From Hypomesus transpacificus (Eukaryota; Chordata; Actinopteri; Osmeriformes; Osmeridae), in the NCBI RefSeq assembly GCF_021917145.1, contig NC_061063.1:10384263-10448262 (forward strand): a DNA stretch of 64,000 nucleotides, in the 5' to 3' direction. Both the position numbers and the translations under genes were made by a program. The notes beneath the pieces were generated by a model, which saw only the letters and a program-made list of their open reading frames with translations, searched no databases and was not told where the DNA came from. Below, piece after piece: positions 12,701 to 24,021 of the stretch. Numbering within the stretch: position 1 is the stretch's first letter; each line of letters opens with the position of its first letter.

Positions 12701-15700
12701 CCCACCTGAAGAAGGGGCTGCTGTCCAGGGTTGGTGAGCCAGTTGACCCTCCATTTTCGGAGTTTGCAGTCTCCAAGGCCTGTAACCGAGACCTTGCCCA
12801 TGCCTGGGACCCCCTGCAGAGCGTACTGCAGGTCCTCGGCGCTCACGTTCACAGCCAGCCCTGCGGAGCACACACTCAGGGTCTACACAGGGTTCCACAG
12901 GAGAACCAAACGACGGATGAGAGGTGGAGCCAGGTCGTGCAGTTTTACCTTCGACCCGGCTCCCGTAGATCTCCACGTCGAAGGTCCCAGAGAGGGGAGG
13001 GCTGGCCTTCTTCACGAGGTTGACGGTGGCGCTGGCAGTGTCCTCCGTGTACTGAGACAGGTCATTTGAGCTGTCTGTCAGCTGAGGAAGGCAGAACAAA
13101 CTGTTGCACAAGACGGCACTTGTCTTCCACAGGGTTTAAAAGCCTTCACGATCATGTAGAAGCAGTGATCAAGACAGATACCCAACGTCAAACTTAGAGT
13201 TGGTTGGAGGACTGGAAGAGGCAGAGCTGGGACCTGTCTCCGAATGTTTAAATGCACACTTTGAAATATACAGTGTGGTCCTTCATCTGGCTCCACAGTG
13301 TGTCACAGCAACCAGTCCATCACAGCACAGGTACATGCAGTTAGATCTCTGCCTCTCTCTGACTGTCCATAAACCTCTTTGAATGATTTTGAAACAGGAA
13401 TGTCTTGATGAATTGTGTTCACTCACCTGTAAGAAACCGATCTGGAACAGTGGGAAGTCGAAGGCGCAGTCCAGGGGTGTGGCCGTGATCTCGTAACTGA
13501 CCACAGAGGGTTCTGGGAACTTGCGGACCACGGAGATGTCCTCAAAGAAGCGTCCCGAGCGTCCGAGGGCTGCAGGTTTTCTCTTCCAGACCAGCTCTGA
13601 GGGTTAGGGCAAACAGGAGCTGTCAGTCTCTGGGTCCTCTGGCTGCTTCTAAAGGCCAGTTCACACTGCCCCAACAATGTCCAAAAAACACGAATGTTTG
13701 GGCACTGTGAACTGGCCTGCACATTACACATACATTCAATTTCTGCTGTAGTAAAAATCCCTAAAATTGTGGATTTTGTTTATTTATAAAACACAATAAT
13801 ATAAACAGATAAATGAGATGATGATCAGATAAATCGATGTACCATTTTCGTTCACTGTGGTGGCCCTTCTTCCCAGGGAGACAGCGTCCACGTAGAAGTC
13901 CTCGCCAGACGTTGTTTTATACAAATACAGGTGCAGAAGATTGTAGGCTCCTCCGACAAAGCTTGTCTGTACAGCAGAAAACAGATCTACACATATGTAA
14001 CTCCATCTGTAGAAAAACAGACAGACTGTTAGTTAGGAATCAGTGGAAGTCCATAAGGTATTGACGGTAATGTCGTAATATATATATTATTATTTTTACT
14101 TTATAGTTACTTACTCTTGGCCTTGGGTGAAAGTAACTACCATTTTGGTCATCTCTACTAAAATGTTCCCCTGAGGGTTGCGGTAAGACAACTTGATTCC
14201 AATTTCATTTTTTAATTGTCCTTTGTACGCAAAGCAAAGCTGTGAAACAAAATGAGACACACCTTATTTATTGTTCATGAATTTGTTGAAACCTTCAGCA
14301 TCAGTGATGAAGTGTTGGTTTGAGTCCTTACGATTTTAAACAGCTGCAGAGGGATGGGTCCGTAGGTGCCCTTGGACTGCATGGGGAAGTCCTCCATGAA
14401 CAGTATCTCAGGGTTCTTCAGAGACCAGAGACCACAGAAGGCCTCAGCCGTGTTGACTGGAGTTCCTCTCTCATCTCCATTGTACTGCAGGGTTTCAACA
14501 GTCAGAAAATGTCTGAAAAACTGTGATCTGTGATTATTGTTCAATTCACATTTGTATATATTTAAGTTAAATGCAGATGTAAAAAGTCAAATTCCCCAAC
14601 GAAATGAATTCACCTGAAATTGTGTTTATTGTAAACATCTCTTACCACACAGATGAATCCCTTGACCCAGTCTATCCAACTAACCTGAGAACGATCCCCT
14701 TCAAAGTCTCTGAAGTATTTCAGCTCGTTGTTCTCCGTGGTCAGAATCTCACTGGGGCATTCAGAGGTCACCAAGACAATCAGCGCCTCCTGGACCTGTT
14801 CAAACAACAGAGTAGAGTAGAACACGTAAATAAAGTACAAACGTTACAATGTACAAATCCCTTAATCACTTGTACATGTGACTACTCTTTGGGGAAAAGG
14901 CCATGGGGTTTCTGCTGTGTGTTGTGAGGGCTGACCTCGGTGGCGGAGGCGTTGTAGGGGATGGGCCGGGAGGGGACATCGCCCCAGAGCAGGGTGAAGG
15001 TCTGCATGCTGCCTCTGCCCCTGGTCAGCTCCCTGACCGTCACATTCACGTCACCTCCCATCACCTCGTAGCGCAGCAGTTCAAAGTCACCTGAACACGT
15101 TCAGAAATGACTACCAGCATTTTTTTTTTCTCGCAAACTGAAAGTTTGAACTAAAAAGACTCGTAATGTCTAAATGTATCATCCCACTTTGAAGACGTGT
15201 TTGTCCTACCCCTGTCAGAGTTGAAGGTGACTGTGTAGTCCGAGCCGTAAGTGTTGGACAGTGGAGTCACCGTGACTGTGTCAGGTTGGAGGGTCCAGAG
15301 AGCGTTCAAAGCCAGCTCTATCACGGCCGCAGAGGCACTCACAGAGATCGGCCCTGACAGAAACACACACAGAGGTTATCAGACAAACAGACAACCCTGA
15401 AACTATGTACGTAAAGCCTGGACTTCTTTAGGAGCACAGGTGCCAGGCAGACAGGTGCCAGAGAGACAGGTGCCAGGCAGACAGGTGCCAGAGAGACAGG
15501 TGCCAGACAGACAGACGGACAGGTGACAGTAGCAGGAGAGAGATGTAGTGCTGAGGTGTTCTCACAGGTCTTGTGGGCTCCGTAAACCAGGCTGTAGAAG
15601 GTGCTGCCACAGAGGCTCCACCCCACACAGCTGCTGTTGACGGTCACTCTCTGGAGCTCTCTGACGGGCACAGCGTTGGTGGACCAGTTCTTCAAGTTCA

Positions 15701-18700
15701 CCATCTGAACAACCGACATGAAAGAAGGCATTGCTAAGACGGAAAGACATTGAGTGTGTTGGAATGAAAATACAAAGATAAGATGCCGTGTAGCAAGCAT
15801 CTTATCTTGTAAGATAAGAAGCTTGAAATCCCAATTCACAATCAAAAATAATTTAGCAATGCTTCAAGCCGCAAGGTTTTGTTGATAGTAGAACTTTTGA
15901 ATTAAACCAATGCCAGTCAGCCAGTCAGTCAGTCAGGTACTCTACCTGCTTCTCAGCATACACGTCATATTGTGCTATGATGGTCTGCAACTCGCTGACT
16001 GCATCATCAGTCTGGTCTGCTGTGAAAGAAGCTTTTCCCTGGAAGAAGCCTACATCGATGAAGTTCTCGTAAGCCCACTCCTGTGTCAGCAGTTCAATGT
16101 AGTACCTGCGGAGGTTATCAGGGAGATCAGAGATCCACTAGCCTGGCTGCCAGCCCAACTTAGCCCCGCCCACAAACTATTTGGTCGGGAAGTTGGGTCT
16201 GGAGGGGCTTGTATTGGGGACAAACTATATAAGACCAGGAGCTGGTCGGACCAATGAAATTGCCAGGGCGGGCTTTATACGATGATGGACAGATGATCAA
16301 CAGTAACGTAATCAATAACGTCACGAAAAAGCGTTTGGGTTTAATTCGTTTTCAACAAACAACATATTACGTTGCTCTAATTGGTTGTAGGTCTATCCAA
16401 TTGAGCGAAGAGGCATTTCTTTTACGAGTTCGGTTGAAACACGCCCCATAGTCACAGCCCAACGGAGAGTTCTCAGACTCATATTCTGACTAGAATTATG
16501 AGTATGACAACGTCAGGCTAGGGATACACAATACCCAACAATGAACAACTGGTTTCTTTTTCTGGAGGGCAAAAAGGGATTGACTCACGCTTTCCCCTTC
16601 TCCAGAGCCAGGAGATCAGACTTCTGTGTGACGTCTTTTGAGTAGGTGGGACTGTAACGATTGTTGTACGCAATCTTGACCTGAGAATGAAGTCATGAAG
16701 TGAAATCACCAGTCTGACATGAGAAGCAGAGACAGTTGGACTGCTGGGTCTGTCGTACCTTATCTTTAGGGTCCCCCGTCAGACTGAAGTAGAGCTCACA
16801 GCGGTCATCCCCCCTGATGTAGAAGGTGTAGTCATTGGTGTCTGTCGGTACGAAGAACCCCCTGAGTCTCTCCACAAAGTACTCCATCTCCTGGGGCAGG
16901 GTGTGGGGCATGGAGTCTGTCCAGCCCTGCCAGTACCCTGTCCTGTTCCCATCGTAGGCCAGCACATCCGCCAAAGTATTAGGTTTGCTGTTATTCCATA
17001 CCTCGAACTTCAAACCTCTGCTTCCTGGAGAATAAAAAATGCAACCAAGCCAGTCGTTTCAGTATTCTGTAATTTTGAGAAAAGGAAATCCCATACTGAA
17101 GAAAATTGCCATTCTTACTACTTAAAATCAGAAATATATCCACATCCAGATTGGCTGTTGGTGAATGTGTAGACAGGATCATTGGAATCTTTTGTGACGA
17201 ATCTTGTGTGACGAGTCTAATTTTAGAGTTACGGGACTCGAGTTACGGGATTCCAGTTACGGGATTCGTTCACAATCTCCATTAGTGTTGACATTCCTTT
17301 TGTTTTCACAATCAGTTGTCAAGCAATACTTCTGCCGACAACCACATAACCACAGGAACACACAGTCATGTAACTGTAGATAGTTGGTGTTGAATCGACC
17401 AGATAAAAGGTTTTATGACACAATGTTTAATGTTCAGCCTGTAAGAGGTTTGTTATAACAAAAACAAATGTATATAATGTGTCTTTCAACAGCACCGATA
17501 AAGCCATACCAATACAAAACAATTAAACTAAACAGGACTAACACGTTACAGGCAGGGTGACAGGAAGGCTCTCTCACCAGGAAAGACGGTGCTGTTGCTA
17601 TGGAGCTGGCCTGGAGTCATGCAGGTGATTCTTTCATCAGACACACTCTGGATATCACAAGGGCTGCCTTCAATTCACAAATAAACCGATTACACATTAA
17701 AGTGACCTCATTACATCATGATTACAAAACAGTCGTTATTACTTTTCTTCACAAGCTTCATTGTGAAGCTCCAACATGGTGCAACACTATATGTATGTAA
17801 TGATTTACATTTATTGTGTTGTTATTTACTATACATTCCTCAAACAGAGACTCATTCCGAAAATGTTTATTCATATTTGTTTGAGGCTTTGCAGCTCAAT
17901 GCCCAATGAATTATCGTTGTCCACAGGACCTAACCTTCACCCAGATTGATGATCAAAAACTGAACTCCACAAGTGTAGAGCTGCTTTGCCTCTGTGTTAT
18001 TACACTATCTCATAAGATCATTTTAGAGCTTCTTTTACAGTGACAGGCAGTTACCTCCTATCAGGACGGAGGCTGCTTCATCAGTTTGGTCGAAGAATCG
18101 TCCACTGATGGTGACTAGAGTTCCTCCCAGCAAGCTGCCCTTGGAGGGGAAGACCCCTGTCACCTCTGGAAAACAAACAATCCAAACTTTACATCTGAAT
18201 ATTAAATTGTTATGAAATAAGATTGCAAGCTCGGCTTGTTTCCTACCTGCATAGGTTTGAAACATGGAAAGCTTGTTGGAAGCTGAAACCGTGTAGAGTG
18301 CTTTAGCTGGTAAACTCCTGAAAGAGAACAATAGTGTCAGGACAAGGAGCCTTCATGATGAGCTCCTCTACGTATCCAGGAATGTCCCTCTGCTTACTTA
18401 CCTCCCATAGTCACTGTCCAGAATGTAACTCAGATTATGATGCCCTGAAAAAAGTTAGCATTACATTCAATTTGGATGACTGAATCATAACTATGACTTA
18501 TTTACAAACTGTACATATTAAACTAGTCATACCAACGTAGGTTCCTGTAACTTTGCAGCTCATGTATCCATTTTGACTCGTCTCAGAGTCCAGAGTCAAG
18601 CCATATCTAGAGACAACAATGTAGAGTAATTATTGATCATTTTACAAAGGATATCAATTAATCACACCCCATTATCTTTGATCTTCTACTGTACTTTCTG

Positions 18701-20431
18701 AATTTAATATTTGTTCATGGCTTTGGATAGAAAGATCTGCTGAATGTAAATGATGAACAGGCCAGTTTTACTCACAGTGTGTCTGAGTTGGGCATCAGAA
18801 GGTCACAAGGCATTCCACCCATGTAAGCTCTGCAACGCATCATCAAGTTACAGAAACATGATACAATTAAGTAGTATTTTTCACAATAATGGCCCAATTT
18901 GGCAAAATGCTTCATTTAAACATGTTTTAATGGGTGAATTTGACCAACAACAAAAAAAACAACAAAAAGACATAAATAAATAAATAAAATATAATTCCCA
19001 ATTCAGTTCACCTCCTGTCCAAACTAGACGTTAGTTACCTCAGGAATCTGACATCCAGGCCGTTTGAGCTCACTGCCGTGTTGCTTCCATACACGTCACT
19101 GTAAATCCTTCCTCTCACCGTAACAACGGTTCCTATGGTTACATTATCGTTTCACCCAAGATTAGGAAGATGCCAAAAATGACAAACAAATCATAGAATA
19201 AAACGGGCACAGGGGAATGTAAGTAAATAATAACAGGTTACAATAGACAGTACAGTTGTCATATGTAAAAACTGAATGCGAAATGGAATGGTACCTGGAA
19301 CGCCGGTGACTGGTGTCACCTTGTCGATCGTAGGGGTGCGATACCACCGGGTCTGTCAATGGCAGGTTAAGTTATAAAATATGACAATCGGATTTAGATT
19401 TTTATATATAAAAAGGTCAATATAGATGGACTATTATCCAATGTCTACCTTAATTTACAAGATGAACCAGTCAAGTGACTTTTTTATGAAGATAAATGAT
19501 TTAACTTACATATAAGCTGCAGCGGGGATGTTTGGCGTAGCCCCAACATATCTGGCTGTCTGGTATAGGAACCCCGTCCACACTGACGTGCACCACATAC
19601 TGGTCAGCTGGCAGAGGTCTGTGACAGCGTCCAGATCAAAGATCAGGATACAGTGTCCCAGTGCACACAGCTCATTACTCATCGTTAATTTAACAGTAGA
19701 AGTGTTTACTCTGGTTTAGCTCATGAGAGTGGACTCAAAGTCATATAAACACTCATGGTGTTCAACTGGACATTTGCTAAATTAACAATAACTAAACAGA
19801 TAACAATAACAGAAGTACCTTGTGTAGCACATTATTTGATTGCCATGGGTGGAGTCTCTTTCCACATCACAGGGGACAGATTGGGTGTCTGACACAAGGG
19901 TCACATGGTTGCCAAAGTCGTCATTTGCTGCATTGAGTTGGAACTGGTTTTCCTGGGCAAAACCTAAAGATAATATATTTATTATAATATCTATAGTATG
20001 GAACAAAGTGTTGGACACATTTGATAGTATTTTTTGGCAAGATTTACTCTAACTGTCCTATGACAATAGATTCATAAAAGATCATATGAAATCTGTTAGT
20101 ATGTAAATTATGTAGTTATTAGTAAGCCTATAATGTATTTGCATTTTTAAGATCAAAGCTTGGCTTAATTAGGAACCAACTAGAATAATTATAGTAGTTT
20201 GTTACATTTACAGTTGAATTAAATTAGCCTATACTCATTTCCATACAAGTACACTCTGGAAAACTGACCTATTTTTCGAACACAATTTTTGTATTTTGAC
20301 TTAGTCTTGGCCAAATATTTGAAGAGCGCAAAACATTTGTACCTTCTCCCTCAATGGTAAGCCTCGTTGCTCCGTTCAGGCTTCCGACTCTTGGCGTCAC
20401 TCCAGTGATTCTTTGAGCGTCTGCGCATCCA

Positions 20432-20466
<35 letters not shown>

Positions 20467-20606
20467 GATTGACAATGGGTACAGGGTAGAAAACTGATAA
20501 TTAAAACTCAATGTTTTCTAAATTCTATCTGCTCCGTACCTGAACACCACCACAGCGCGAAGAAAACAGCAAGCGGCAGGTGCCGATGCCTTCTCTCCCG
20601 CTTCAT
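247..20606 (-). CDS. pkhd1l1: PKHD1L1 (fibrocystin-L), 5' part, 48 exons, runs off left edge
   Basis: Very large single-pass membrane protein of the fibrocystin family with extracellular IPT/TIG, PA14, G8 and parallel beta-helix domains; in mammals it coats hair-cell stereocilia and is expressed in immune cells. Exons in transcript order: 20540-20606, 20343-20420, 19819-19963, 19510-19618, 19295-19352, 19039-19132, 18776-18829, 18533-18606, 18402-18444, 18247-18317, 18055-18165, 17578-17667, 16759-17024, 16589-16680, 15946-16105, 15566-15704, 15210-15353, 14936-15090, 14646-14789, 14332-14484, 14115-14239, 13843-14006, 13427-13596, 12949-13081, 12706-12860, 12325-12447, 11877-11982, 11558-11665, 11225-11389, 10924-11045, 10565-10697, 9762-9954, 9347-9489, 9083-9187, 8520-8708, 8117-8287, 7738-7958, 5655-6633, 4988-5236, 4273-4422, 3524-3698, 3056-3212, 2473-2629, 2158-2367, 1916-2045, 1587-1828, 1359-1495, 247-1276. 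All junctions are GT-AG and stay in phase, giving about 2,796 codons without a stop; human is about 4,240 aa, so the 3' third is missing. Acceptors at 11389 and 15704 are the least certain. Confidence 0.95.
1587..2629 (-). other. pkhd1l1: PKHD1L1 exons 43-46: first G8 domain
   Basis: Codes for roughly residues 2162-2407. The segment starts with a WSSRFTWGG motif and continues with VITKGQTILLD, ADIELQAENILITDGG and WKAGHEIVIASTGH. This matches the G8 domain (named for eight conserved glycines) shared by PKHD1, PKHD1L1, TMEM2 and KIAA1199. Exon joins are in phase. Confidence 0.9.
2745..2995 (-). mobile_element. hAT-type MITE-like repeat in PKHD1L1 intron
   Basis: A/T-rich segment ending, read on the minus strand, with CAGAGATGGGAAGTAACAAA and followed by repeated AAGTA/ACTTG motifs. 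This is the look of a widespread fish hAT-type non-autonomous element. The other end is not clear and no transposase is present. It lies in the intron between exons 42 and 43. Confidence 0.4.
3700..3917. repeat. CA microsatellite and CAGG-type compound repeat
   Basis: Long (CA)n tracts interrupted by CAGGCAGG blocks, directly upstream (in transcript sense) of the PKHD1L1 exon 41 acceptor. On the minus strand it is a (TG)n run leading into the acceptor at 3698. Confidence 0.9.
4726..4951. repeat. 17-bp minisatellite in PKHD1L1 intron 39
   Basis: About 13 copies of the unit GCGACAGTGTGACCCAG, with variants TGGGACCCAG and TGGGACCCTG. It occupies much of the intron between exons 39 and 40. Confidence 0.9.
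5240..5600. repeat. 36-bp minisatellite filling PKHD1L1 intron 38
   Basis: About ten copies of a 36-bp purine-rich unit (GTGAGGCAGGAGGAGGAACA plus 16 bp). On the transcribed strand it is pyrimidine rich and its last copy runs directly into the exon 39 acceptor. Confidence 0.9.
6734..7712. repeat. Minisatellite (AGACCAGCCCTCAGG family) in PKHD1L1 intron 37
   Basis: About 1 kb of imperfect tandem copies built from AGACCAGCCCTCAGGA joined by GAGAGACC, AGACCAGGAG or GGACCTGGAG linkers, giving alternating shorter and longer units. It fills nearly all of the intron between exons 37 and 38. Long plus-strand frames through it are repeat translation, not genes. Confidence 0.9.
8738..8832. repeat. CAGG/CAGA tetranucleotide repeat
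   Basis: Runs of CAGG and CAGA in the PKHD1L1 intron between exons 34 and 35. Simple sequence with no coding content. Confidence 0.85.
9590..9668 (-). mobile_element. tRNA-derived SINE remnant
   Basis: Read on the minus strand it shows an A-box-like TGGTAGCTCACCGGCTAAG and a B-box-like GGGTTTGAATGC about 45 nt apart. It lies in PKHD1L1 intron 32, between exons 32 and 33. There is no acceptor-stem pairing, so it is a SINE head rather than a tRNA gene. Confidence 0.5.
11085..11150 (-). mobile_element. tRNA-derived SINE remnant
   Basis: The minus strand carries GGGTTCGAATCCC (B box) preceded by TTGGATAAGAGCCC. It is a partial copy in the intron between PKHD1L1 exons 29 and 30, next to a G run at 11153-11163. 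Confidence 0.45.
11683..11812. repeat. 22-bp minisatellite
   Basis: Four near-identical and two or three decayed copies of CAGCGTTGAGCTCTTCGGCT plus AA, in the PKHD1L1 intron between exons 27 and 28. Copies decay towards the right. Confidence 0.85.
13653..13718. mobile_element. Short hairpin MITE
   Basis: AGGCCAGTTCACACTGCCC at the left pairs with GGGCACTGTGAACTGGCCT at the right with one mismatch, enclosing about 28 nt. It lies in the PKHD1L1 intron between exons 22 and 23. Confidence 0.55.
15430..15522. repeat. 15-bp minisatellite
   Basis: About six copies of ACAGGTGCCAGAGAG / ACAGGTGCCAGGCAG in the PKHD1L1 intron just downstream of exon 16 (in transcript sense). Confidence 0.8.
15946..17024 (-). 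other. pkhd1l1: PKHD1L1 exons 13-15: PA14 domain
   Basis: Codes for roughly residues 332-504. Exon 13 (16759-17024) has the PA14 core: an RLRGFFVPTDTNDYTFYIRG stretch followed by DDRCELYFS, the typical Asp-Asp pair after a beta strand. Exons 14 and 15 continue with LEKGKAYYIELL, the usual PA14 C-terminal strand. PA14 is a carbohydrate- or protein-binding beta barrel. A MITE sits in the intron between exons 14 and 15. Confidence 0.85.
16138..16521. mobile_element. Non-autonomous DNA transposon (MITE) with CTAGCCTG termini
   Basis: About 384 bp bounded by CTAGCCTG at the left and its exact reverse complement CAGGCTAG at the right. The right end reads inward CTAGCCTGACGTTGTCATAC, a terminus common in fish genomes. 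No transposase frame. It is inserted in the PKHD1L1 intron between exons 14 and 15. Confidence 0.65.
17578..20420 (-). other. pkhd1l1: PKHD1L1 exons 2-12: N-terminal IPT/TIG domains
   Basis: Codes for roughly residues 23-331. IPT signatures are visible as RVGSLNGATRLTIEGEG in exon 2 and as SKGSLLGGTLVTISGRFF in exon 11, followed by a PCDIQSVSDERITC strand pair in exon 12. Exon 12 was extended to 17667 because only that acceptor (gaag|GC) keeps the phase and restores the family's Pro-Cys-Asp motif. Introns are short (about 70-650 nt). Confidence 0.85.
20432..20462. repeat. TA microsatellite
   Basis: (TA)n run in PKHD1L1 intron 1, 12 nt upstream (in transcript sense) of the exon 2 acceptor. 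Confidence 0.9.
20540..20606 (-). CDS. pkhd1l1: PKHD1L1 exon 1: start codon and signal peptide
   Basis: ATG is at 20606-20604 on the minus strand. It is followed by a basic stretch (MKRERRHRH) and a hydrophobic run (LPLAVFFALWW) ending near a Cys-Ser, a typical signal peptide. The donor is CAG|gtacgg, phase 1, and joins in frame to the first IPT exon. Upstream DNA contains no longer in-frame extension that I could see, so this start is preferred. Confidence 0.85.
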
Positions 20607-23600
20607 CCCCGATGACCGCGCGCTCCGTGTGCTTCAAATCAAAGCCCAAATTTCCTGAAATCTTTTCTGGACTTTCTAGTACAAAAACATTGTTCCGATA
20701 GTTGAATGTTTCAATTAAAATAGTAATTCGAGCTTTTCAGACTGGTTTCCCAAGGACACATGTTACCACATCAAGTTCAAATACAACGCTCAGAGGGGAA
20801 AAAACAACCTCCCGTGAAAATGTTTTAGATTAGTTGGCTTACCTGTCAGAGCACATAACTTTCACAGCCTCTGCTTAGCTGACGTGCTCACTAAATATTG
20901 CTTGACTAAGATGGGTGTGGTTAGCACCTGTCTCGATTCCGGACAGGATTAAGTGGGCGCTCTTATTTTGTACTTATCTTCTGAAGGGTACACCACACCA
21001 ATCAAAGACTTATCTCAGTGTCACGAAAGTTGGAGGCATCTGACGTCTATAACCTCCAGTTTATGTTGATGAAAATGACAAGCAGCATTTAGTTATCATG
21101 ACGGTCTGGCATCACTCAGTGAGCTTTGGTATAAATATCACCCCCAAAACATGTGGCCCCCAAAATATACAAACCGACATTAATTGAAATATGTACATCA
21201 CATAGGCTACTGTCAATTATATAATTTGAGAAATATCTGGTTTATTAAATCACTGGAGTAATGCATCATGTTGTAAAACAATCACACAAACTAGATACAT
21301 TCTTTGAAGTTGAAGAAAAAAGGCTCAAAACAATTCAGTATACAAACACAGTTGCATATAGAATGGAATATTTTAATTTAGAATAAAATATTTAGAATAT
21401 AATATGTATTTTGGTCCATTAGGCCTATATACCAAAACAACAGATTGACCATACGGAGTGGTTGATCATTACATGAACAATAAAACAAAATCAAACTTAA
21501 TATTCTCTGACCGAAAAAAATAGTTTAGGCTGAAGCCTGAGATTGTGCTTCTCCTTACTCTACCCAGCAGAGCAATTAGATAAACAAACATAAATATAAT
21601 TTCATAATGATATAATACAAAACACAAGACCATAAAACAGAGACACATAGACAAACAAAGACGGATCATAAGTATCAGTCACATCTCAGAGTTGGTCAGA
21701 ATTTTTTTGTATCTTTCAAAGATAAAATGTTTTGATAATGTTCTTGAATTTACACATATTACTACATTCTTTTAGTTAATTGTTAAAACAATTGCAAAAT
21801 TTGACCCCTTTTAGTGTCACATATCTATTTTCACATTTGTCCTCTTTTTTGTCAAACGTATTAAATCCCCTTAATGGATACCTGCTTTCTCTGAAAACAA
21901 ACCCTTGGATGAAGTCAGGAAGTGTTCTGTCTTTTACTCTAAACAGTATTTGTAGAATTTTTAAGTCTAAACATTAAGGCTTATGATTTAATAAATAATG
22001 GGTTTGCTGGGTCATTATAATCATCTTTATGTACAATTCTTATGGGCCTTTTTTGCAGTATAAATATGGAATTTGAACAGGTTTTGTGTTTCCTATACTT
22101 CCCCATGTAATGTATGGAACCTATGCGTGAGTAGTATAGAATAGCTATGTAATGAATTGGATTCAGCTTGTCCTTGGTTTTGTGTAGTATTGCAATGGAT
22201 TTCGACAGTTTTAATTTGATGTGATTTAAGTGAGTCTATTATCACTCCCTATCATTTTGTCTCATACACTCTTTCAATATTTACAGAATCATATGCACAC
22301 CTTAGCTAGTTACTAAAATGGAGGACATTCGACACAACACAATAACAAATAGGTCCGCTGGTCTTTTGTTTGTACTTTGGGGAGACAATAATGGCCTACA
22401 TGTCAATCACTGGATCCAGACAATAAAGTTTGTCATCGCGTCTGAAGTTCCCATCATGAACCATGAAAGACAAAGAAAAGAAACAAAAGCAGAAATGTTG
22501 TGTGGCAACTTCAGTCTCAGAATGGGATCGTCAATGCAGTCATGATCACTCAGGCATCACTTATCTTGTCTAACAACCTTGCAAAGTATAGTGAAGCCCA
22601 CCAGAAATAGTCCATTTCAAAAACAAACAAAAGAAATTGGACAACCGTATCGAGCAACTTCCCGATGGCATCTTGTTTTTAAACACCTTAATGGGAACCT
22701 TTTGCTCCGTAATTTGGATGTCAAGACATAAGCCCTTCGAACATTTTTGTCTATTTTCAGTTCAAAATGTGTATAATGATAATCAGTTGCGTGTGAATGA
22801 AATGTCAGTATGCATTGTTGAGGCAACGGTATGAACATGTAAGAATGGCAGTAGGAACTTGTGTTTGAAATGTACTTTTTAGTGATTATTTTGCTGAGTT
22901 TCTTTGTGAAGGACGAAAGCACTATCAATTAGTCTTTCACAATGGATAATTTTTGTTACGGTTTGAAGAATAGAAATACAGTTCAAACAACAACCACAAT
23001 CCTGACTTGGCCAACACCATTGTTTTCTTCATCTTTTACTGCTGTTACGGCGCTATAGGTATGCAATTTTGTTGTTGTACAGTATGATTGTTTTATATGG
23101 CCTAGTGATAATATATAACCTATTCCACTACTGCTGTCAGGATGACGTCTGGTCCAGGAGGACCTAAACCTTTCCAACGGCCGGCCCAAGCCTTCATGGG
23201 GCCTAACCCTAATAACCCAAGCCTTTAGTTTATGGGGCCCTCAGCAGAATCGAATTTGGGGGCCCGTTGGTGCCGACAATAAGACTGACTATGGTCACTA
23301 TTTGATATTTGCACATAAATCTAACACACCCATTATCAATCTATTAGTTGTAGCTGTGTTGTTCACGTCATACCAATGTCTGCCTCATGGGGGTGGAGCC
23401 CCCCCCAAAAGTTTCATTAGCCTCCCCCTCTTTTTTTTCTTCTTTTTTTAAAAATCTATATTTGTTAATTTCTCTTCCTAAAACCCACTAGAGGACACTA
23501 TTTCAAAGGATATTTTGAAAAATGTCTTCTGGGGGAAGACGCCCCCAGACCCCCCTAGTTTTGCTGGGTCACAGGAAAAATAATAGCTTTTATATAGGGG

Positions 23601-24021
23601 CTTAGCCCCCCCAAAAGTGGGAACCTAGATTCGCCCCTGGTCTGCCTGGAATGACCCTTCTACGGTTTTTAACTCTACAGTACGAAGTGTTATATGCCTA
23701 CTTAGTGTGGTGTGCTATAAAATAGCAAAATAAACCAGCAGACAATGCTTTTAATAGAACCATAGACATAGTCTATTTAGTCATGGTCTATTTTCACCCG
23801 AAAAGACTTATCACTATCGTGTGCTTTTCCAATCTGCGCCAAATTTGTAATTACACCATCCTACCTACGGATGGCAGCAACGTTAAACATCTACGGATGG
23901 GACCAACGTTAAACGAAGAAGAAAGAGTGCAGGAAGCCTTCAAAGTTGGAGTATTTATTTCTTATCACTAAACACAAAATTCTCGTTGCAGCATCTGCAA
24001 ACATAGCCATTCTTTCGAAAC
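20607..24021. other. Divergent intergenic region PKHD1L1 / NUDCD1
   Basis: A/T-rich DNA between the PKHD1L1 start (minus) and the NUDCD1 start (plus). It must hold both promoters, but I see no clear TATA box or CpG island tied to either start. No ENY2 exon was recognised on either strand. The only clear features are a hAT-like remnant near 23375-23640 and a short direct repeat (ACGGATGG...CAACGTTAAAC) at about 23868-23913, just upstream of NUDCD1. Short open frames here look random. Confidence 0.6.
23375..23640 (-). mobile_element. hAT-like element remnant
   Basis: Read on the minus strand it begins CAGGGGCGAATCTAGGTTCC followed by a G-rich CTAAGCCCC segment, a terminus typical of fish hAT-derived repeats. 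The other boundary is unclear and no open frame is present. Confidence 0.4.

Larger units (their letters stand above)
12706..15704 (-). other. pkhd1l1: PKHD1L1 exons 16-25: inter-domain region between PA14 and the main IPT block
   Basis: Codes for roughly residues 505-998. It aligns by eye along its length to the human segment between PA14 and the second IPT cluster, for example KYFRDFEGDR in exon 19, AEAFCGLWSLKNP in exon 20 and EDFYVDAVSLG in exon 22. No named domain is evident, though the stretch has the look of repeated beta-sandwich modules. All ten exons stay in frame. Confidence 0.75.

Noticed and set aside
17925..17980. A possible PKHD1L1 exon reading LYTCGVQFLIINLG between exons 11 and 12
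   Set aside because: It breaks the reading phase. Extending exon 12 to 17667 restores the conserved Pro-Cys-Asp motif and keeps the frame, so no extra exon is needed.
21470..22930. Possible LINE fragment or small genes
   Set aside because: Short A/T-rich open frames on both strands with no reverse-transcriptase, endonuclease or other recognisable motif.
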